Positions 33,661-45,090 of a stretch of DNA of 64,000 nt are shown one piece after another. The first letter of the stretch is position 1, and each line of letters opens with the position of its first letter. Origin of the DNA: Marisa cornuarietis (taxonomy: Eukaryota; Mollusca; Gastropoda; Architaenioglossa; Ampullariidae). The translations under genes and the position numbers were made by a program. The stretch spans positions 806,001 to 870,000 of the forward strand of contig SMMW01000056.1 in the NCBI GenBank assembly GCA_004794655.1, written 5' to 3'. Under the pieces are notes generated by a model, which saw nothing but the letters and a program-made list of their open reading frames with translations, was not told where the DNA came from and did not search any database.

Positions 33661-35095
33661 TACATTTACAGACATACATACGCTAGTTAGTTTAAAATAC
33701 AGTTCTCCACTTTGCAAAGGTCGACATGTTCCAGTCATAAATTACGATTTGTGAGCGAGTAAAATAAAGGCCCGATACTTCATTGTCGAGTACGTTTCCA
33801 CGCCATTAACTCTATAAATTACTGTGCGGTCAAAGGGCATTTCCGAATGACATCACCCAGCAGCAGCTTATCTCTGCTGGAGGGCTTTTATAGTAGCTGT
33901 CGAAAAGAAACCAAATGCTCATCCCATCTCTTCCACCTTTGTCACGCCTGTTAAGCTCAGCTGCCATCTCCAGCGGCATCCCACGTAGTCGGCCGCCTTT
34001 AGATGCTTCTGCTACAAATCGTACAGTTATACTACATACAACTATATACAACTATATGTACAACTTTATACAACCATTGCGCCTACTTAAGATGACATGA
34101 CGTAACGAACGTAACTGCTGCTGGACAGCCTGGGCAAAAAGCGAAAGTACATGATATAAAAAGACAATAGTGATGATTCCAGTGTCCACTCCATGTGAGT
34201 TTCCGATCTATAAAACTAAAAGTGGTTATGGTAGCTTATATTTTGTAAGGAATGTCTGAAATGATACAAAAATTAAAAGAAGAATTTGTCATGCTTCAAA
34301 CAAGCTTTACGATATTTCAAAACGATTCTCAGAGTCGGGGCAGTACGTCGACAACAGACGTTCGAGATTGAATCAGTGGAGAGAAGTGCTGCTGCTTGAG
34401 AAAAAAAGTGATGGCTAGCTAGCATTTGGAAGCCAAGTCGTGAGTAATATTTTGAGCAAAAAAAAAAATTAAATAAAAAATAAAAAACAACAACAACAAC
34501 AACAACACAAAAACAAACAAAAAGAACACAAAATAACAAAAACGATTTTACGAGCGTAGGTTGGCTCCATAGTGTACGCATCTGAGCTGCTAAACACTTG
34601 TAAAATCTACTAAATGGAATTTACTGATATTATCAGTGATATTAAAAGGCTTCGCTGTGTTTTCTCTGTCACCTGCTCAACTGTCCACGCCCATCTCATT
34701 CCTACTTTCGGAGAATCACTTAGATCCACTTTGACCTTGTACCCCGTCCTTTTCACAACCTGCATCTCTTGCAACTTCTACTTCAGCAAACCTGCCTGTA
34801 CATGTCTTCACGCATGTGTCCTCTCTCTCTCTCTCAAGCACGCACCCACGCACGTACACAGACACACACTACTTCTACCCATATGTACATGATCCCTTCG
34901 TATGAAGAGCTCTCTCTCTCTTATATAAGGAGTGAACAGTTCTTTTTAACAGCTTAAAGGGCGGGAAGAGTGGCAAAGCGTGAAACCTCTCAAGTATCCT
35001 AAAGTTACACAGTCCCAGTCACACTGTAGTCAGTGTAAGAGAACCTAAGTCTGGACTTCGCTCAACATTTTGACCAAAGTTCCAATGTCCCAAAC
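33661..35095. other. AT-rich intergenic sequence
   Basis: A poly-A/(CAA)n stretch lies at 34457-34525 and short (TC)n runs near 34825 and 34910. No coding exon recognised. Confidence 0.5.
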
Positions 35096-35326
35096 GTCGC
35101 AAAAACAAACAAACAAACAAACAAACAAACAAACAAACAACAGCTAAACCAGACTAAACAAAAAAATCGTCATCACCGTCGTCGTCGTTAGTTTTCAATG
35201 ACTTTCTTACACAGCTATCACAAAAACAAACAAACAAACAAACAAATAACAACTAAACCAGACTAAACAAAAAAATCATCATCACCGTCGTCGTTGTTAG
35301 TTTTCAGTGAGTTTCATACACAGCTA
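35096..35326. repeat. ~120-bp tandem duplication with (AAAC)n core
   Basis: Unit 1 (35096-35216) and unit 2 (35217-35326) share an (AAAC)n run, CTAAACCAGACTAAAC, ATCACCGTCGTCG and TTACACAGCTAT-type ends. The AAAC array is longer in unit 1. Confidence 0.88.
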
Positions 35327-35535
35327 TGCCAAACTTGTCGTTTATCAACTTAAGAAGGGCCTTTGGTTATTAAGACTATAGCATCAAACGGCAATATTTT
35401 TGTTTATAAAAGTAAAAAATAAACAAAATTCTAAGGTTTCTGTTATTTCGAATTGTTACATGATATCATGCACGTTTAGGTCTGGGCGAATTTTCATTGA
35501 AAAGCATCATCCACATGATATCATGCACACCTTAC

Positions 35536-36067
35536 CTTGCAGCGTAAAGCACCGCTCAGTGGGAAACATGTGACAGCGGATGCTGCTGGGCCAGGAACCA
35601 GTTCGCCCTTGAGTTCCTTCAGATGGCGAACCGTGTCCAGTTCTCTTGACTTCCTCCCTGGCCATCTCGCAAAGGGGTCGACACGGAAGCAGCACAAGTC
35701 CTCTCATTCTCAAGGTCGCTACCTCGTCGCGGGTGGAATCCAGACAAGGCGGTAAATACAGAGTGCATAAGAAGGGTCTGACAAACTCGCTGCTCACGTA
35801 ACCCCGCACGGAAGTCGTCAGGTTGTTCAGAATCAGCTTCACCTCCGTCTCAGCCTGCAGGACAGTCAGATGACCGTAGAGATTGGGCAGCACCACGCCG
35901 CGGGGAGGACCGGAAGCTCCAGCACTACATGGCCCTCCATGTCCGAGAGGTTGACAGCGGCTGTTGACGTCACTGTGTCCCAACTGTGGTCCCCGCGGCG
36001 AGGTGGACACAGTTCGGCTGCTGACGCTGATCAACGTTAGAACTACAACGGTCACCGCTGTCGCCAT
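35536..36067 (-). CDS. First coding exon: signal peptide and Frizzled-type CRD
   Basis: Likely a secreted or membrane Wnt-binding protein (sFRP, Frizzled or another CRD protein). Met at 36067 begins a classic signal peptide (MATAVTVVVLTLISVSS). An upstream in-frame Met at 36193 exists but would bury it, so I prefer 36067. The CRD follows, with CQPLGHGGPC, VLPNLYGHLT, FVRPFLCTLYLPPC, LLPCRPLCEMAREE, IRCHMFPTERC. The exon ends in phase 1 at a donor (CAAG|GTAAGG, last base 35536). Eight of the usual ten CRD cysteines are present. The third (normally just before FLC) and the eighth (normally seven residues after the LC cysteine) are both absent. No Frizzled seven-helix or netrin-like exon was found at lower coordinates, so the subfamily is open. 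Confidence 0.85.
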
Positions 36068-37480
36068 CTTGACTGCTTTGTGCAGAGGGGGAGAGCGCAC
36101 GGCCCACGAGCTGACCCTTCGGCCCTGTCCCAACCACGTCACACAAGAAGTGCTACTGCTCTCCACTTTGCCCACCTCGATCGCGGAGTTCAAACCTTGT
36201 TGGCGTCACCCACTCTTCTCGACTAACTCTAGCCTCCTTGGCCGTATCCTTCTTGTTGATAACTTGACTGTATCCCTGTTTTGCGACTGGAATGATTCAG
36301 TCTTACTTACCTAGGCATGAAGAAAACAATTTTTTCACTTTTGTTGCTTTCCCTCTAGAATGCGCATTCGCTCTTTGTAAATAACGGGGAAAATACAAAC
36401 ATATATAGTTACGAATTCATCCAAAGTTGACAGCATCCCCTATCGTTGTTCATAGCTACACGTAACATCTACAGATGTCATCACATGACACTAACATCTG
36501 TTACCTAAACAGCGTGTCCCAAAATGTCCAGTGTGTCGGTTTTGCATCATGGGCGGTCAGCTAATCCCATCATTTAAACATCAGCCACTTATACGATAGG
36601 TAAGAAAAGATTGTTTTGTTTCTTTCGATCTGTGAACACATTATCTGAGCAGAAAAATATTTTTCGTAACGTACCTCGTAAAACAGTTCCAAGTCACGTG
36701 ACCACAGGGCGGCCAGAGTCCTTACTCAAAGACACTCACGCTGCAGGCACCTTTCCCGCCACACGGATCTGATCTTACAGCGAAGACACCGGTAGAGTCT
36801 GGTTCTTGCTCCGAAGTTCATAAAAAGCGCCGAAGCGAACACACCCTACCCCAAACGCGCGCAGTCCTGGTTCGAACTGGGGGATACCCTGGAACCACTG
36901 GCCCCTTTGCGTCTGGAATCTGCGCCGCAGCACAGCAGGGAGTGTCCGAACAATGGCGATCTTTCGGACCCTGCGGGAATAGACATCCTGGAGTCGGCGA
37001 CCCCACCCTTTTTTGCCCCCACTAAGCTCAGACGACTGTAGGCCCCACCCGGTGGCGATCAGTGGCACTGTTGTGTGTAGCGCGGAGCGTGAAGGAAGCG
37101 CAGGTACGAGACTAGAGGGGTGGGGTGCAACATTGAGGTGGGCGGGGTGCAGCAGTTTTTGCTTCCCAGCGTACTGCTAGTGTACAGTGAGGCTTTCATT
37201 ACGCTGGGGTGTGGGGTGGGGTGGAGGGAGAAGGCCTGACGCGAGGGCGGCACTAGGATGGGGTGGAGGAAAGGCCTTCGTCAAGCTGCCTTCCAGGACT
37301 GTGAGATATCAGAATAATTGACAGCGTTGTCGTAGTCGAAAGGGCAAAGCGCGCCATTCCTTTAGAGCGCTTGTCGCAGTTGCTGACAGCGGGCGGAGAA
37401 CAAGGGGCCGCGCACTTTGAGGACGCAGATAACTTGTTCAAGGCGCTCTCTTTCTTTCTCTCTTCCCCTTCTATTGTCAG
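36068..37480 (-). promoter_or_regulatory. Presumed 5' flank of the CRD gene (GC-rich 36.7-37.5 kb)
   Basis: This region lies directly upstream of the CRD exon on the minus strand. It contains a GC- and CpG-rich part (about 36700-37480) unlike the AT-rich surroundings. That would fit a promoter or 5' UTR exon, but no TATA box or defined transcription start can be pointed to. The open frames here (36775-37068) have no recognised domain. Confidence 0.25.
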
Positions 37481-37912
37481 GATTTCTGCCAATAGGGAGG
37501 CCTCGTGGGTGTCTACGATGTACGAGTATATGCACGTGCGTGTAATGCGCATATATAACACATGCACCTACAGGGCTGCGAGAGCGCACGCGTGCACACA
37601 CACACACGTGCACAGCTTCACAGCTGTGCTAGTACGCGCGCACGGACACAAGGCCACACATGATATGAGTTTACAAGGAAATTGTAAGAGCAGGGGAACA
37701 AGGGATGGTAGTATGAAACCGTAGGGACTGGAGTATTCATAATCATTCTTAATCATGCAACCACAAACACTTTTTAGTGCTTCTAAAACCCAGTTTTTGC
37801 ACTTAGTGTGTCTTGATCGATCACTCGACAAATGTCGAGTAAGGAAGGAAGTAAATAAATGTAAGGAAGTACAACTACTAGGACTGCATGTTACCCGATG
37901 CTGACATAAACT

Positions 37913-37985
37913 GATGATGATGATGATGATGATGATGTCCATTTGTAATGCGCAGGTATCCATTCGGAAGAATGCTCATTGCGCA
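37913..37985. repeat. (GAT)n plus GCGC dispersed repeat, copy 3
   Basis: A (GATGAT)n run leads into CCATTTGTAATGCGCAGGTATC and then GAATGCTCATTGCGCAGC, the same two-GCGC layout as 31875-31990. An A-rich tail follows to about 38040. Confidence 0.55.
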
Positions 37986-38040
37986 GCAAAAACAAAATAA
38001 ATAAAAAAATAAGAAAAAAAGAAAATAAAGTAAAAAATAG

Positions 38041-39134
38041 ATAAACACCAGGAAAGTAAAAAATAAAGACAGAAGTGTTGCTTGGTTGTTTAAGTTTAAG
38101 CCCGTCTTAAATAAACAGATGGGTCTTCAGTCTTTTTCGAAACTGAAGGTTGCATAAAACAATCGTCTAAACATCAACAAACGTTTCCAGTTAGCGCTAC
38201 TTTGTATATAAACGCATAATTTTATTATAGTGGTGACACGTACTGACATGCATCGAACTCTTTCCTGGATTTACATTTCTCGATGGCAAAAGCGATGGGT
38301 GGTAAACGAAGCGTTTTTTTATTATGTTTTTCTTATTTATTTTCGATTACACAAAAAATATTGCGCAACGTTTGAAGAAATATATATGTTCGACAGGGGA
38401 TGGTTTTGCTATGATCTGACCGTCCAATAGAAATATGTAGTCTTATATAGCTATTTAATAATCTGAAACATTTATTTGTACCTTTCACGAGTCATTTCAC
38501 TTTTTTTCGAAAGTAGATGCAATCTACACATTAAGCTAAGCCTTGGTTTCTTGTTCCACGTAACATTTTTTTTTTAAAGAATGCGCTATTCATTAAAATT
38601 AATGTTTACGCTTGTTACTTTGGGGTCTTTGTTCTTTGGTCATCATAGAAGGGAGAGTAGACGCTTGGAAGAAAGCGGAAACCAGCAAAACTAGTCTCCC
38701 CTGAACTTGTTATGCGCATGCGCGGTCTTCTCATGGTTGACTTCCTGCTCTCTACGGCACGTGTATGTTCGAGCCACACACTGCTATGAGTCTGTGGTTC
38801 GAGCTCTTGACATTTAGTCACTTGTTTATTTTTAAGTATCAAGGTCGTTGTTCGACACTGCTAACTGCTATCTTCAAGACTTTAACTGCACCGAGTGCAA
38901 GGATTAGATCAGGGTAAAACCATCACTTTTCTTTTCAAATAATCAAGTCGTCATTGCGTGTGATAGGTGGACTGCAAAATCATTCTTCGCAGCCAAATGT
39001 TGGCAATTACAAAGACGACGGTATCCTTCCATTGTAAATGCAATCAGTGTTAAGAATTTACTTGTTTTAATTGACTTTATCCTTCAAGAAACTTTATGTG
39101 CGGCAGTGAAATAATAGCTTAGTGCCTGTTAACC
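38041..39134. other. Intergenic sequence and 5' flank of the carrier gene
   Basis: AT-rich without recognisable genes. The last about 200 bases are the presumptive promoter and 5' UTR of the TPP carrier. An in-frame TAG five codons before the ATG closes the reading frame, so translation cannot start further upstream in this exon. Confidence 0.5.
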
Positions 39135-39263
39135 ATGGTAGGCTACAGGCCTGATGACGCAACTCAGTTGTCTTCAAAAGAGTATGCTTTCGCTGGGGCA
39201 ACCAGTGGAGCTGTTACAAGATGCCTTGCTCAACCTCTCGACGTGATCAAAATCAGATTCCAG
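39135..39263 (+). CDS. SLC25A19: Mitochondrial thiamine pyrophosphate carrier, exon 1 of 5
   Basis: The protein imports thiamine pyrophosphate (TPP) across the mitochondrial inner membrane, where TPP serves pyruvate and 2-oxoglutarate dehydrogenases. The five coding exons join in phase 0, 0, 0, 1 to 960 nt, a 319-residue protein; the human protein has 320. The carrier signature P-x-[DE]-x-x-[KR] occurs three times: PLDVIKIRFQ (34), PVDVLRTRF (140) and PMDVVKKRLQ (239). This is the three-repeat, six-helix layout of SLC25. Subfamily assignment rests on [42 protein letters not shown] and KGLSP.LLKA, which match TPC. This exon encodes residues 1-43. The ATG has a strong context (ACCATGG) and the exon ends at CAG|GTAAAT. 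All residues expected of a working carrier repeat are present. Confidence 0.95.
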
Positions 39264-39639
39264 GTAAATAAAAGGTAACGAAGAAGACATGCAGCAGAAA
39301 AAAGTAGATTTTTGTCATCTTCAATGGACTACAGAAAATCTTTTTAAATGCACAATATAAACAAACACAATACCAACTGCTCTAGTTAACAGTAATGATG
39401 TTTGCATTTTTAAAAGTGCCAGATTCTATCATGTTACTTAGATTTGCTAGTGGGAATAACAGACAAATGTGTTGCTCATGAAACCTTTGAGGCACTGCAA
39501 GATTAAAAAAATATATAAAGAACAATTGGTACAGTAGGTCTTATTCAATGTCATTAACAAAATGACCATAGTTGTATGTAGCTCGGTGTGTCGAACCCAC
39601 CAACTGTTGGAGTGGGGGCTGGTCATTTTGCCCCAAAAC

Positions 39640-39715
39640 CATAGCGTTCGTTTATATAGTGCCATACCTGACCTTATGAACAATGCCATGATGCTCTACA
39701 AATAATAATCATAAA
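39640..39715. repeat. TATATAGTGC dispersed repeat, copy 4, in intron 1
   Basis: GTTCGTTTATATAGTGCCAT, then GATGCTCTACAAATAATAAT. Diverged relative of 31875-31990. Confidence 0.5.
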
Positions 39716-39904
39716 AAAGTAATGTAAACAGAGAGAGAGAATGAGCAACATTTCGGGTTATTCGGACGCTGAAAGTCTGCATTTCTCGTGGTTCTGAAAA
39801 ACTTCTACTTCAGCATGAGACAAGCAGACTTTAACATCCAAATAATCCCAACTGTCGGTCATTCTCTCTCTGGTTGGTGTTGACTGCTGCCATTGTTGTG
39901 AATG

Positions 39905-39985
39905 GTGCACTAGTGTGACGTAGTACACTGTTAGCAACGCTCGTTGATCGTAGGTGCGAATCACGCACTTTGCTAGGGGATAATT
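39905..39985 (+). mobile_element. tRNA-like SINE head in intron 1 (weak)
   Basis: GTGTGACGTAGTACACTGTTAGCAACGC resembles an A-box region (written here with its core GTTAGCAACGC), and GTAGGTGCGAATCACGC resembles a B-box. Diverged; body not recognised. Confidence 0.45.
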
Positions 39986-40398
39986 CATTAACGGATGGGT
40001 TTTGGAGGCTGCAATTTAAAGGTTAGGCTTATATCGCCTATATCGATATCTGCAAAGAACGCAAACCATTCAAGTTGGTCTTTAACAACCGACTGAGCAC
40101 AGTTTAGTTATCCCTTGTTATATCGCGATTCACTTATTGCAGCATTACTGAATGGCGGGTTTTAAAAAAATATGTCTGTAAATTCTGTATTGTAGAGTTT
40201 TCTCTATATGGCGAGATTTTGCAGTATATAAGTACTTATCAAATATTTACCATTAAAACACATTTTGTAAAATCTTTGTACATGTATGTGCATTGAGAAT
40301 GTTGCACGTACCTAAATTTAATGTCGTACATTATGCTCAAAGTGAGTGCTGGTGAGTTTGTATCTGGACAACATACTGTACTGATATATTTTGTACAG

Positions 40399-40551
40399 CT
40401 TCAGGTGGAGCCAGTCTCAAGGAGTGCCCATTCCAAGTACTACGGAGTGTTGCAGGCCGTGCATTGTGTTTTACGTGAAGAAGGATGGAGAGCATTATGG
40501 AAGGGACATATTCCAGCGCAAGTTCTCTCCATCCTCTATGGTGTTGGGCAG
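40399..40551 (+). CDS. SLC25A19: TPP carrier, exon 2 of 5
   Basis: Encodes residues 44-94 (LQVEPVSRS through LSILYGVGQ), completing repeat 1 with the matrix helix and [16 protein letters not shown]. Acceptor TTGTACAG|C, donor GCAG|GTGAGT; both boundaries are phase 0. Intron 2 (40552-41674) is AT-rich with no recognised element. Confidence 0.95.
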
Positions 40552-41674
40552 GTGAGTAGGAAACTGCTGTGACACTCTGCACATGCTTCTGTGCCCCAAA
40601 CATTGTTTTCGCTGATTCTGAGTAAAAGAAGAACAAGTATAAAATCAGTCATTGTCCGAACATAAAGAGTGGATAAGGGGATACATTTAGCACTCATGCC
40701 ATAATTTTAAAACGGCAAAAAAAAAAAAAAAAGTTCGTCAAATTTCAGAGCTGAGTCATGCCTTTCAGATGCATTTGGTACAGGGTTTTGCATTCTTATT
40801 GAATAAAGGCGCATAAAAGTATATATAAAAGAGTTAGTGAAAAGTCGGCAATTGATGTAAGTTAAAGGAAAAGTAAGAGAAATGTCAGTTTGGGTTTAAA
40901 TGATGGATACTAACATTCTGAATTATTTTCACTCAAAATTTTACGTTGCAAGTGAATTGTTTACATACAGCTATGTCTAAAATGCAACTTTTGTGAGGTA
41001 TAAGGACGGTATGTTGCATTGTTGAATAACATCACTGGAATCGTCTAGTGCAAGAGTTTCCTATCGGCCTCCACTGTGGTGTCATCACAGTGCTGGAATA
41101 TTGGAGATCTTACTGAAAGTCATGTTTTAAAATATCAGACTAGACCACAATGATTAAAAATTAGGTAAATTGAAAAATGTAGATGACAGAGGATAAGTTT
41201 ACAAAAAGTAATGTAGAGTAACAGACCCTGAGCAGATAAAGCCAGTGCCCGCTTATGTAGCCTGCTTTCTCATTTGTAAAATGTGGCCAAGTCATCTTAT
41301 AAGGTAGGTCTTTTCACAGTTTGCAAGCTTTCTGTGCTTTTTGGAAATTGCAAGCTATAAATCAGGATCATACTAGGCAGTAAGAAAATCTGTTTAATTA
41401 CCCCCAGTATCACTAACACTTTTCTTGTCAAATGGGTTTATGTTTATGTCGCACATTCGTTTTTGGTTGCAAAAAAGTAGGTAAACATGGTAACCTTAAT
41501 GAACCAGTCTGAAACTGTGTAGAGTTGATAGTAAGTAAAGGGACACGTCAGTATCTCTAAAGCTCAACTTTTTTCAGTTCACTTGTCTGTCCCTGTCACT
41601 GACTGACTTAGGCCTGTAAACTATGAATATTTGCACAGTTAAGAATTTTCTTGTTTCTATATTGTTATCTCCAG

Positions 41675-41857
41675 TACACATCCTTTGAGCTCTTCACAAA
41701 AGCAGCTTGGCTATTGTTTCCAGCTGAGCTCACCACTTCGCAGTGGCGTCCTGTTACTCATTTGGTGTGTGGAAGTCTTAGTGGTGGTGTGGCAACATTT
41801 ATTATTCAGCCTGTTGATGTTCTTCGTACTCGCTTTATCGCACAGGGTGAACCGAAG
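41675..41857 (+). CDS. SLC25A19: TPP carrier, exon 3 of 5
   Basis: Encodes residues 95-155 (YTSFELFTKAA through IAQGEPK). It covers helix 2 of repeat 1 and the first helix of repeat 2 with PVDVLRTRF at residue 140. Acceptor ATCTCCAG|T, donor GAAG|GTACAT; phase 0 on both sides. Confidence 0.95.
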
Positions 41858-42212
41858 GTACATCTTGGGATGCACATTTTTATCTCTTGCATTAGGTTTT
41901 TTTCAGTTAAAAACAGTGATTGTCATATTCTTGATTCCTGTTTTTTTTTATAAAAAAGAAAACATAGATGCATTAAATGGAAGCTGTACAGAGTTTTAAT
42001 TTGTGTTTATATATTTTATTAAACTTTTCTAGAAATTTGTTGCAGTTAGATTTTCAGCTAAGGAAGTAGCAAACCTCTTTCTTAAGATCTTCCAGTCAGT
42101 TCTTTTCAAGTGAATTACTTTCTACTTTATAATGCTAGTTTATTTTCACTTTACTTAAAAATTGATGATGGCATAACAATCTGAGACCGTTTGTTTTGTT
42201 TCTATGATTCAG

Positions 42213-42399
42213 TTTTATTTAGGGCTGGCAGACGCATGTAAAAAAATGTGGAGGAGCGAGGGTGCATGTGGATTCTACAAGGGATTGAGCCCAGCCTTAC
42301 TGCAGATCGCTCCACAGATGGGGCTGCAGTTTGGATTTTACGCGCTTTTTACTGGACTGTGGAACAAATCTAAGGGCACATGGCTGTACAGTGCTCCAG
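42213..42399 (+). CDS. SLC25A19: TPP carrier, exon 4 of 5
   Basis: Encodes residues 156-217 plus the first base of codon 218: matrix helix and helix 4, with RSEGACGFYKGLSPALLQI and GLQFGFYALF. The acceptor is the first AG (ATGATTCAG|T, 42211-42212), not the second AG eight bases later. This choice keeps phase 0 and the family's spacing after GEPK. Donor CCAG|GTAATG, phase 1. Confidence 0.94.
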
Positions 42400-42975
42400 G
42401 TAATGACAACATTTCTGTCTTGGCGCAGCCTAGTTTATTTGACAGGCATAGTGAAAATGATGCAAACAATTTTGGCATTTTATTTCATGCTAAAAACAAC
42501 TGTCAAGGAAGAGGCTTTGAAACCTGGTTAGAGCAGTAAATTGCATGTTGTTGGTTGAAGGCATGCTTGGATGCTTATAGAATAACCCTGCCAACACAGT
42601 CAGAACAGGTGCCTGATAAAGATGTAAGATAAAACAAGACAAACTGGGCTCTGTCTTCTAGGTACTTTGGTCTAGAGATTTGAAGCTCTGTGCTGTGGGC
42701 TTTTTCAACAATATCAAAATCTTGATTGGCTTTTTTTAAAAGTTTCCTTGTGGTAGATGCAACTGAAAAACGCTTAATTTTCATGATGATGATAGAAATA
42801 AAACTGTTTACATATCAACATCCTTTTTTTCTCTATAGTGTCAGTACCATGTCTTTGCAGCAAGAACTTTGATACTTTAGCTTTTTTATTTTTTCTTTCA
42901 TTATATCTGTTGAATATTTCTTTGGATTGCATTGCTAGCCAAACAGCTGTTAAATAACCATGTTTTTATTTTTTA

Positions 42976-43050
42976 TAATAATAATGAGGATTTATATAGC
43001 TCCTTTCCAAAGATTTGCTCAGAGAACTTTACATGTATAGAATAAATCAT
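42976..43050. repeat. (AAT)n plus TATATAGCTC dispersed repeat, copy 5, in intron 4
   Basis: ATAATAATAATGAGGATTTA runs into TATATAGCTCC, and then CAGAGAACTTTACATG. Same layout as 31875-31990, with the GCGC words mutated. Confidence 0.6.
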
Positions 43051-43566
43051 CAACAGCCATGCACCCAAATTCGCATATATAACAGATACCCTCATTTCTA
43101 ACAACATTCACTCGTACACGAAGTAAATTACAGACACATGTTATGCACGCTCATGGTCAGAACAGGGTCACAATAAAGTCGCTATTCTGTAAAGATGTAC
43201 CTTAAAATTAGACTGATAAACACAACTTATTCCAGAAATTGATATACAGACACGTTTATGTACATGTGTAGTTACTGGCTCAAATCATAATGAAGCATTT
43301 GAAGCTCAGACAATTAGAGCCATCTGCTTTTTATAGTTCCCGTTAATTGGGAATAGGAGGGAAGAAGTGTGCAAGCACAAATATATGCAGCAATCTGGGT
43401 TGTACAGATGAGTAATATTTTATTAGTCTTGTTTCTTCTTGAACCATTTTTTTCTAGAATTTTTGTCTCCGTGACAAATATTCAGTATAAGAGATGCAGT
43501 TCGTCTAAAGACGTTTTTGCCTGGTACATATATTTTTTTTGAATTTTCATTCTTCTTTTTGTGCAG

Positions 43567-43874
43567 GTCAGCTCGGAAGCATAGTGTGTGGAACTGGATC
43601 TGGTCTTCTGTCCAAACTTGTCATCTATCCCATGGATGTTGTGAAAAAGAGACTGCAGATTCAGGGCTTTGAGTCTGCACGGCAGGGATTTGGGGCCACA
43701 CGCCAGTATTCTGGAATAATCGCATGCCTGCTGCAGATAAGTTTAGAAGAGGGTGTGAGAGGTCTGTATAAAGGGCTTTCCCCTGGTCTTCTCAAAGCAA
43801 GTTTAGTGGCAGGAGTGAATTTCAGTGTTTATGAGCAAATCTGTGTTGCACTCTCAGCCTTGAAGCGGACATGA
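43567..43874 (+). CDS. SLC25A19: TPP carrier, exon 5 of 5 with stop
   Basis: Encodes residues 218-319: repeat 3 with YPMDVVKKRLQIQGFESAR, then EEGVRGLYKGLSPGLLKASL, ending SALKRT and TGA. Acceptor TTTGTGCAG|G, phase 1, matching exon 4. A possible AATAAA lies far downstream at 44862; nearer consensus poly(A) signals were not seen. Confidence 0.95.
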
Positions 43875-45090
43875 AATGACTCCTATGGAGGTACTTTATA
43901 TTTGCCATTAGTTTTTAAATGATACTTAGATAACTGGGAGCATGAACAAATTATGTGAAACAAGTGATACAGACTTATGATGTAAGCATGAGGTCAGCTT
44001 GTAAGTACCTGTTTACTTACACCACCCAGATCAACAGCTAAAGTGAAAGGTATATTTTAAGTCAACTAGGTGGCATCAATATTGATGAGATAATACAAGG
44101 TTGGTTTAATGATAAAGTAGAAAAACTGCCTTTTGTAGTCACCAGTAACTGGGATTATTAGATACAGTTTCAGAAGGTTCATTTTTCTTGTGGTCACAAT
44201 GAATATGATGAAATAGCTTTGTAACATTTTTGGTGAAAAATGCTCTGTTGCGAGACGTGAGTGTACATCTACATGTGACCATGTTGCACTGCGCCCACCT
44301 GCCTTTTTCAAACAAAAAGGACTGGGTAACAACTAACATATTTAAAGTCTAAAAACTTGAAAGTTAAAGGAAATGAGAACTGTTCTAATAATGATGTAGA
44401 CCGGAGCAAACTGGTGAGTGTGTATGGTATCCACATTGCACAAATCTACTATCAATACCATGGTGGTTATTACCCCTAAACCCTCAGGAAGGCGTTGTGA
44501 AACAGGCTCTTGGACTAGTGCGGCAGCACCTGGCCACGGGACTGTTACCTTGGAGGTTCTCTTCACCATTACCTGAGAATGTGCAGGAAGGAGAACGCCA
44601 CTCCCTTTAAGTCTTACTGTCCCCAGTACCCTTTTGCATCATTCCCTGACACTGCTAGGTTGTACATTAGCGTTGCTTCAAAAGAGATCTGCTGGAAAAT
44701 ATTCTTTGGATTCCCTTTTCCCTGTTGCGCAATGGCTAACTTAAACTGACTTTTGTTTCGCACACCTCATTACAACACACATTCACGCTTCCACAATCAA
44801 TGCAACTAGGTCTATTAGTGTAAAATAATAGAATATAATAAAACAAAGAAAATGCATGTAGAATAAATCATATAAGCATAAACAATAATTATCTCTACCC
44901 AGCGGTTACCTAATAATTCTTAGATGTGGTCTCAGCTTTCTGGCTGGGTTCGTATATATTCCGACCGTCACAGTGTTCACACCAGCATGGGCGATTCTGC
45001 ACTATACGCCTTCAGAGATCACAGAGATAAATACATACTCCAACGTTCACAGATGTACACTTACTCCAATAGTCACTCAGTTCTGTGGCA
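43875..45090. other. 3' flank of the carrier gene, no further gene seen
   Basis: Begins with the 3' UTR of the carrier (end undefined). The remainder to about 45090 is AT-rich and may already belong to decayed mobile-element DNA; no domain recognised. Confidence 0.4.

Noticed and set aside
36067..36193. Translation start of the CRD protein at 36193
   Set aside because: It would place 42 polar residues before a clear signal peptide; the Met at 36067 begins the signal peptide directly.
36775..37068. 97-codon minus-strand gene upstream of the CRD exon
   Set aside because: Arg/Gly-rich translation of a GC-rich stretch, open in two frames. More likely promoter or 5' flank.
42220..42222. Alternative exon 4 acceptor at the second AG (TTATTTAG)
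   Set aside because: Using it would remove residues that align with the carrier family after GEPK and break the phase with exon 3.
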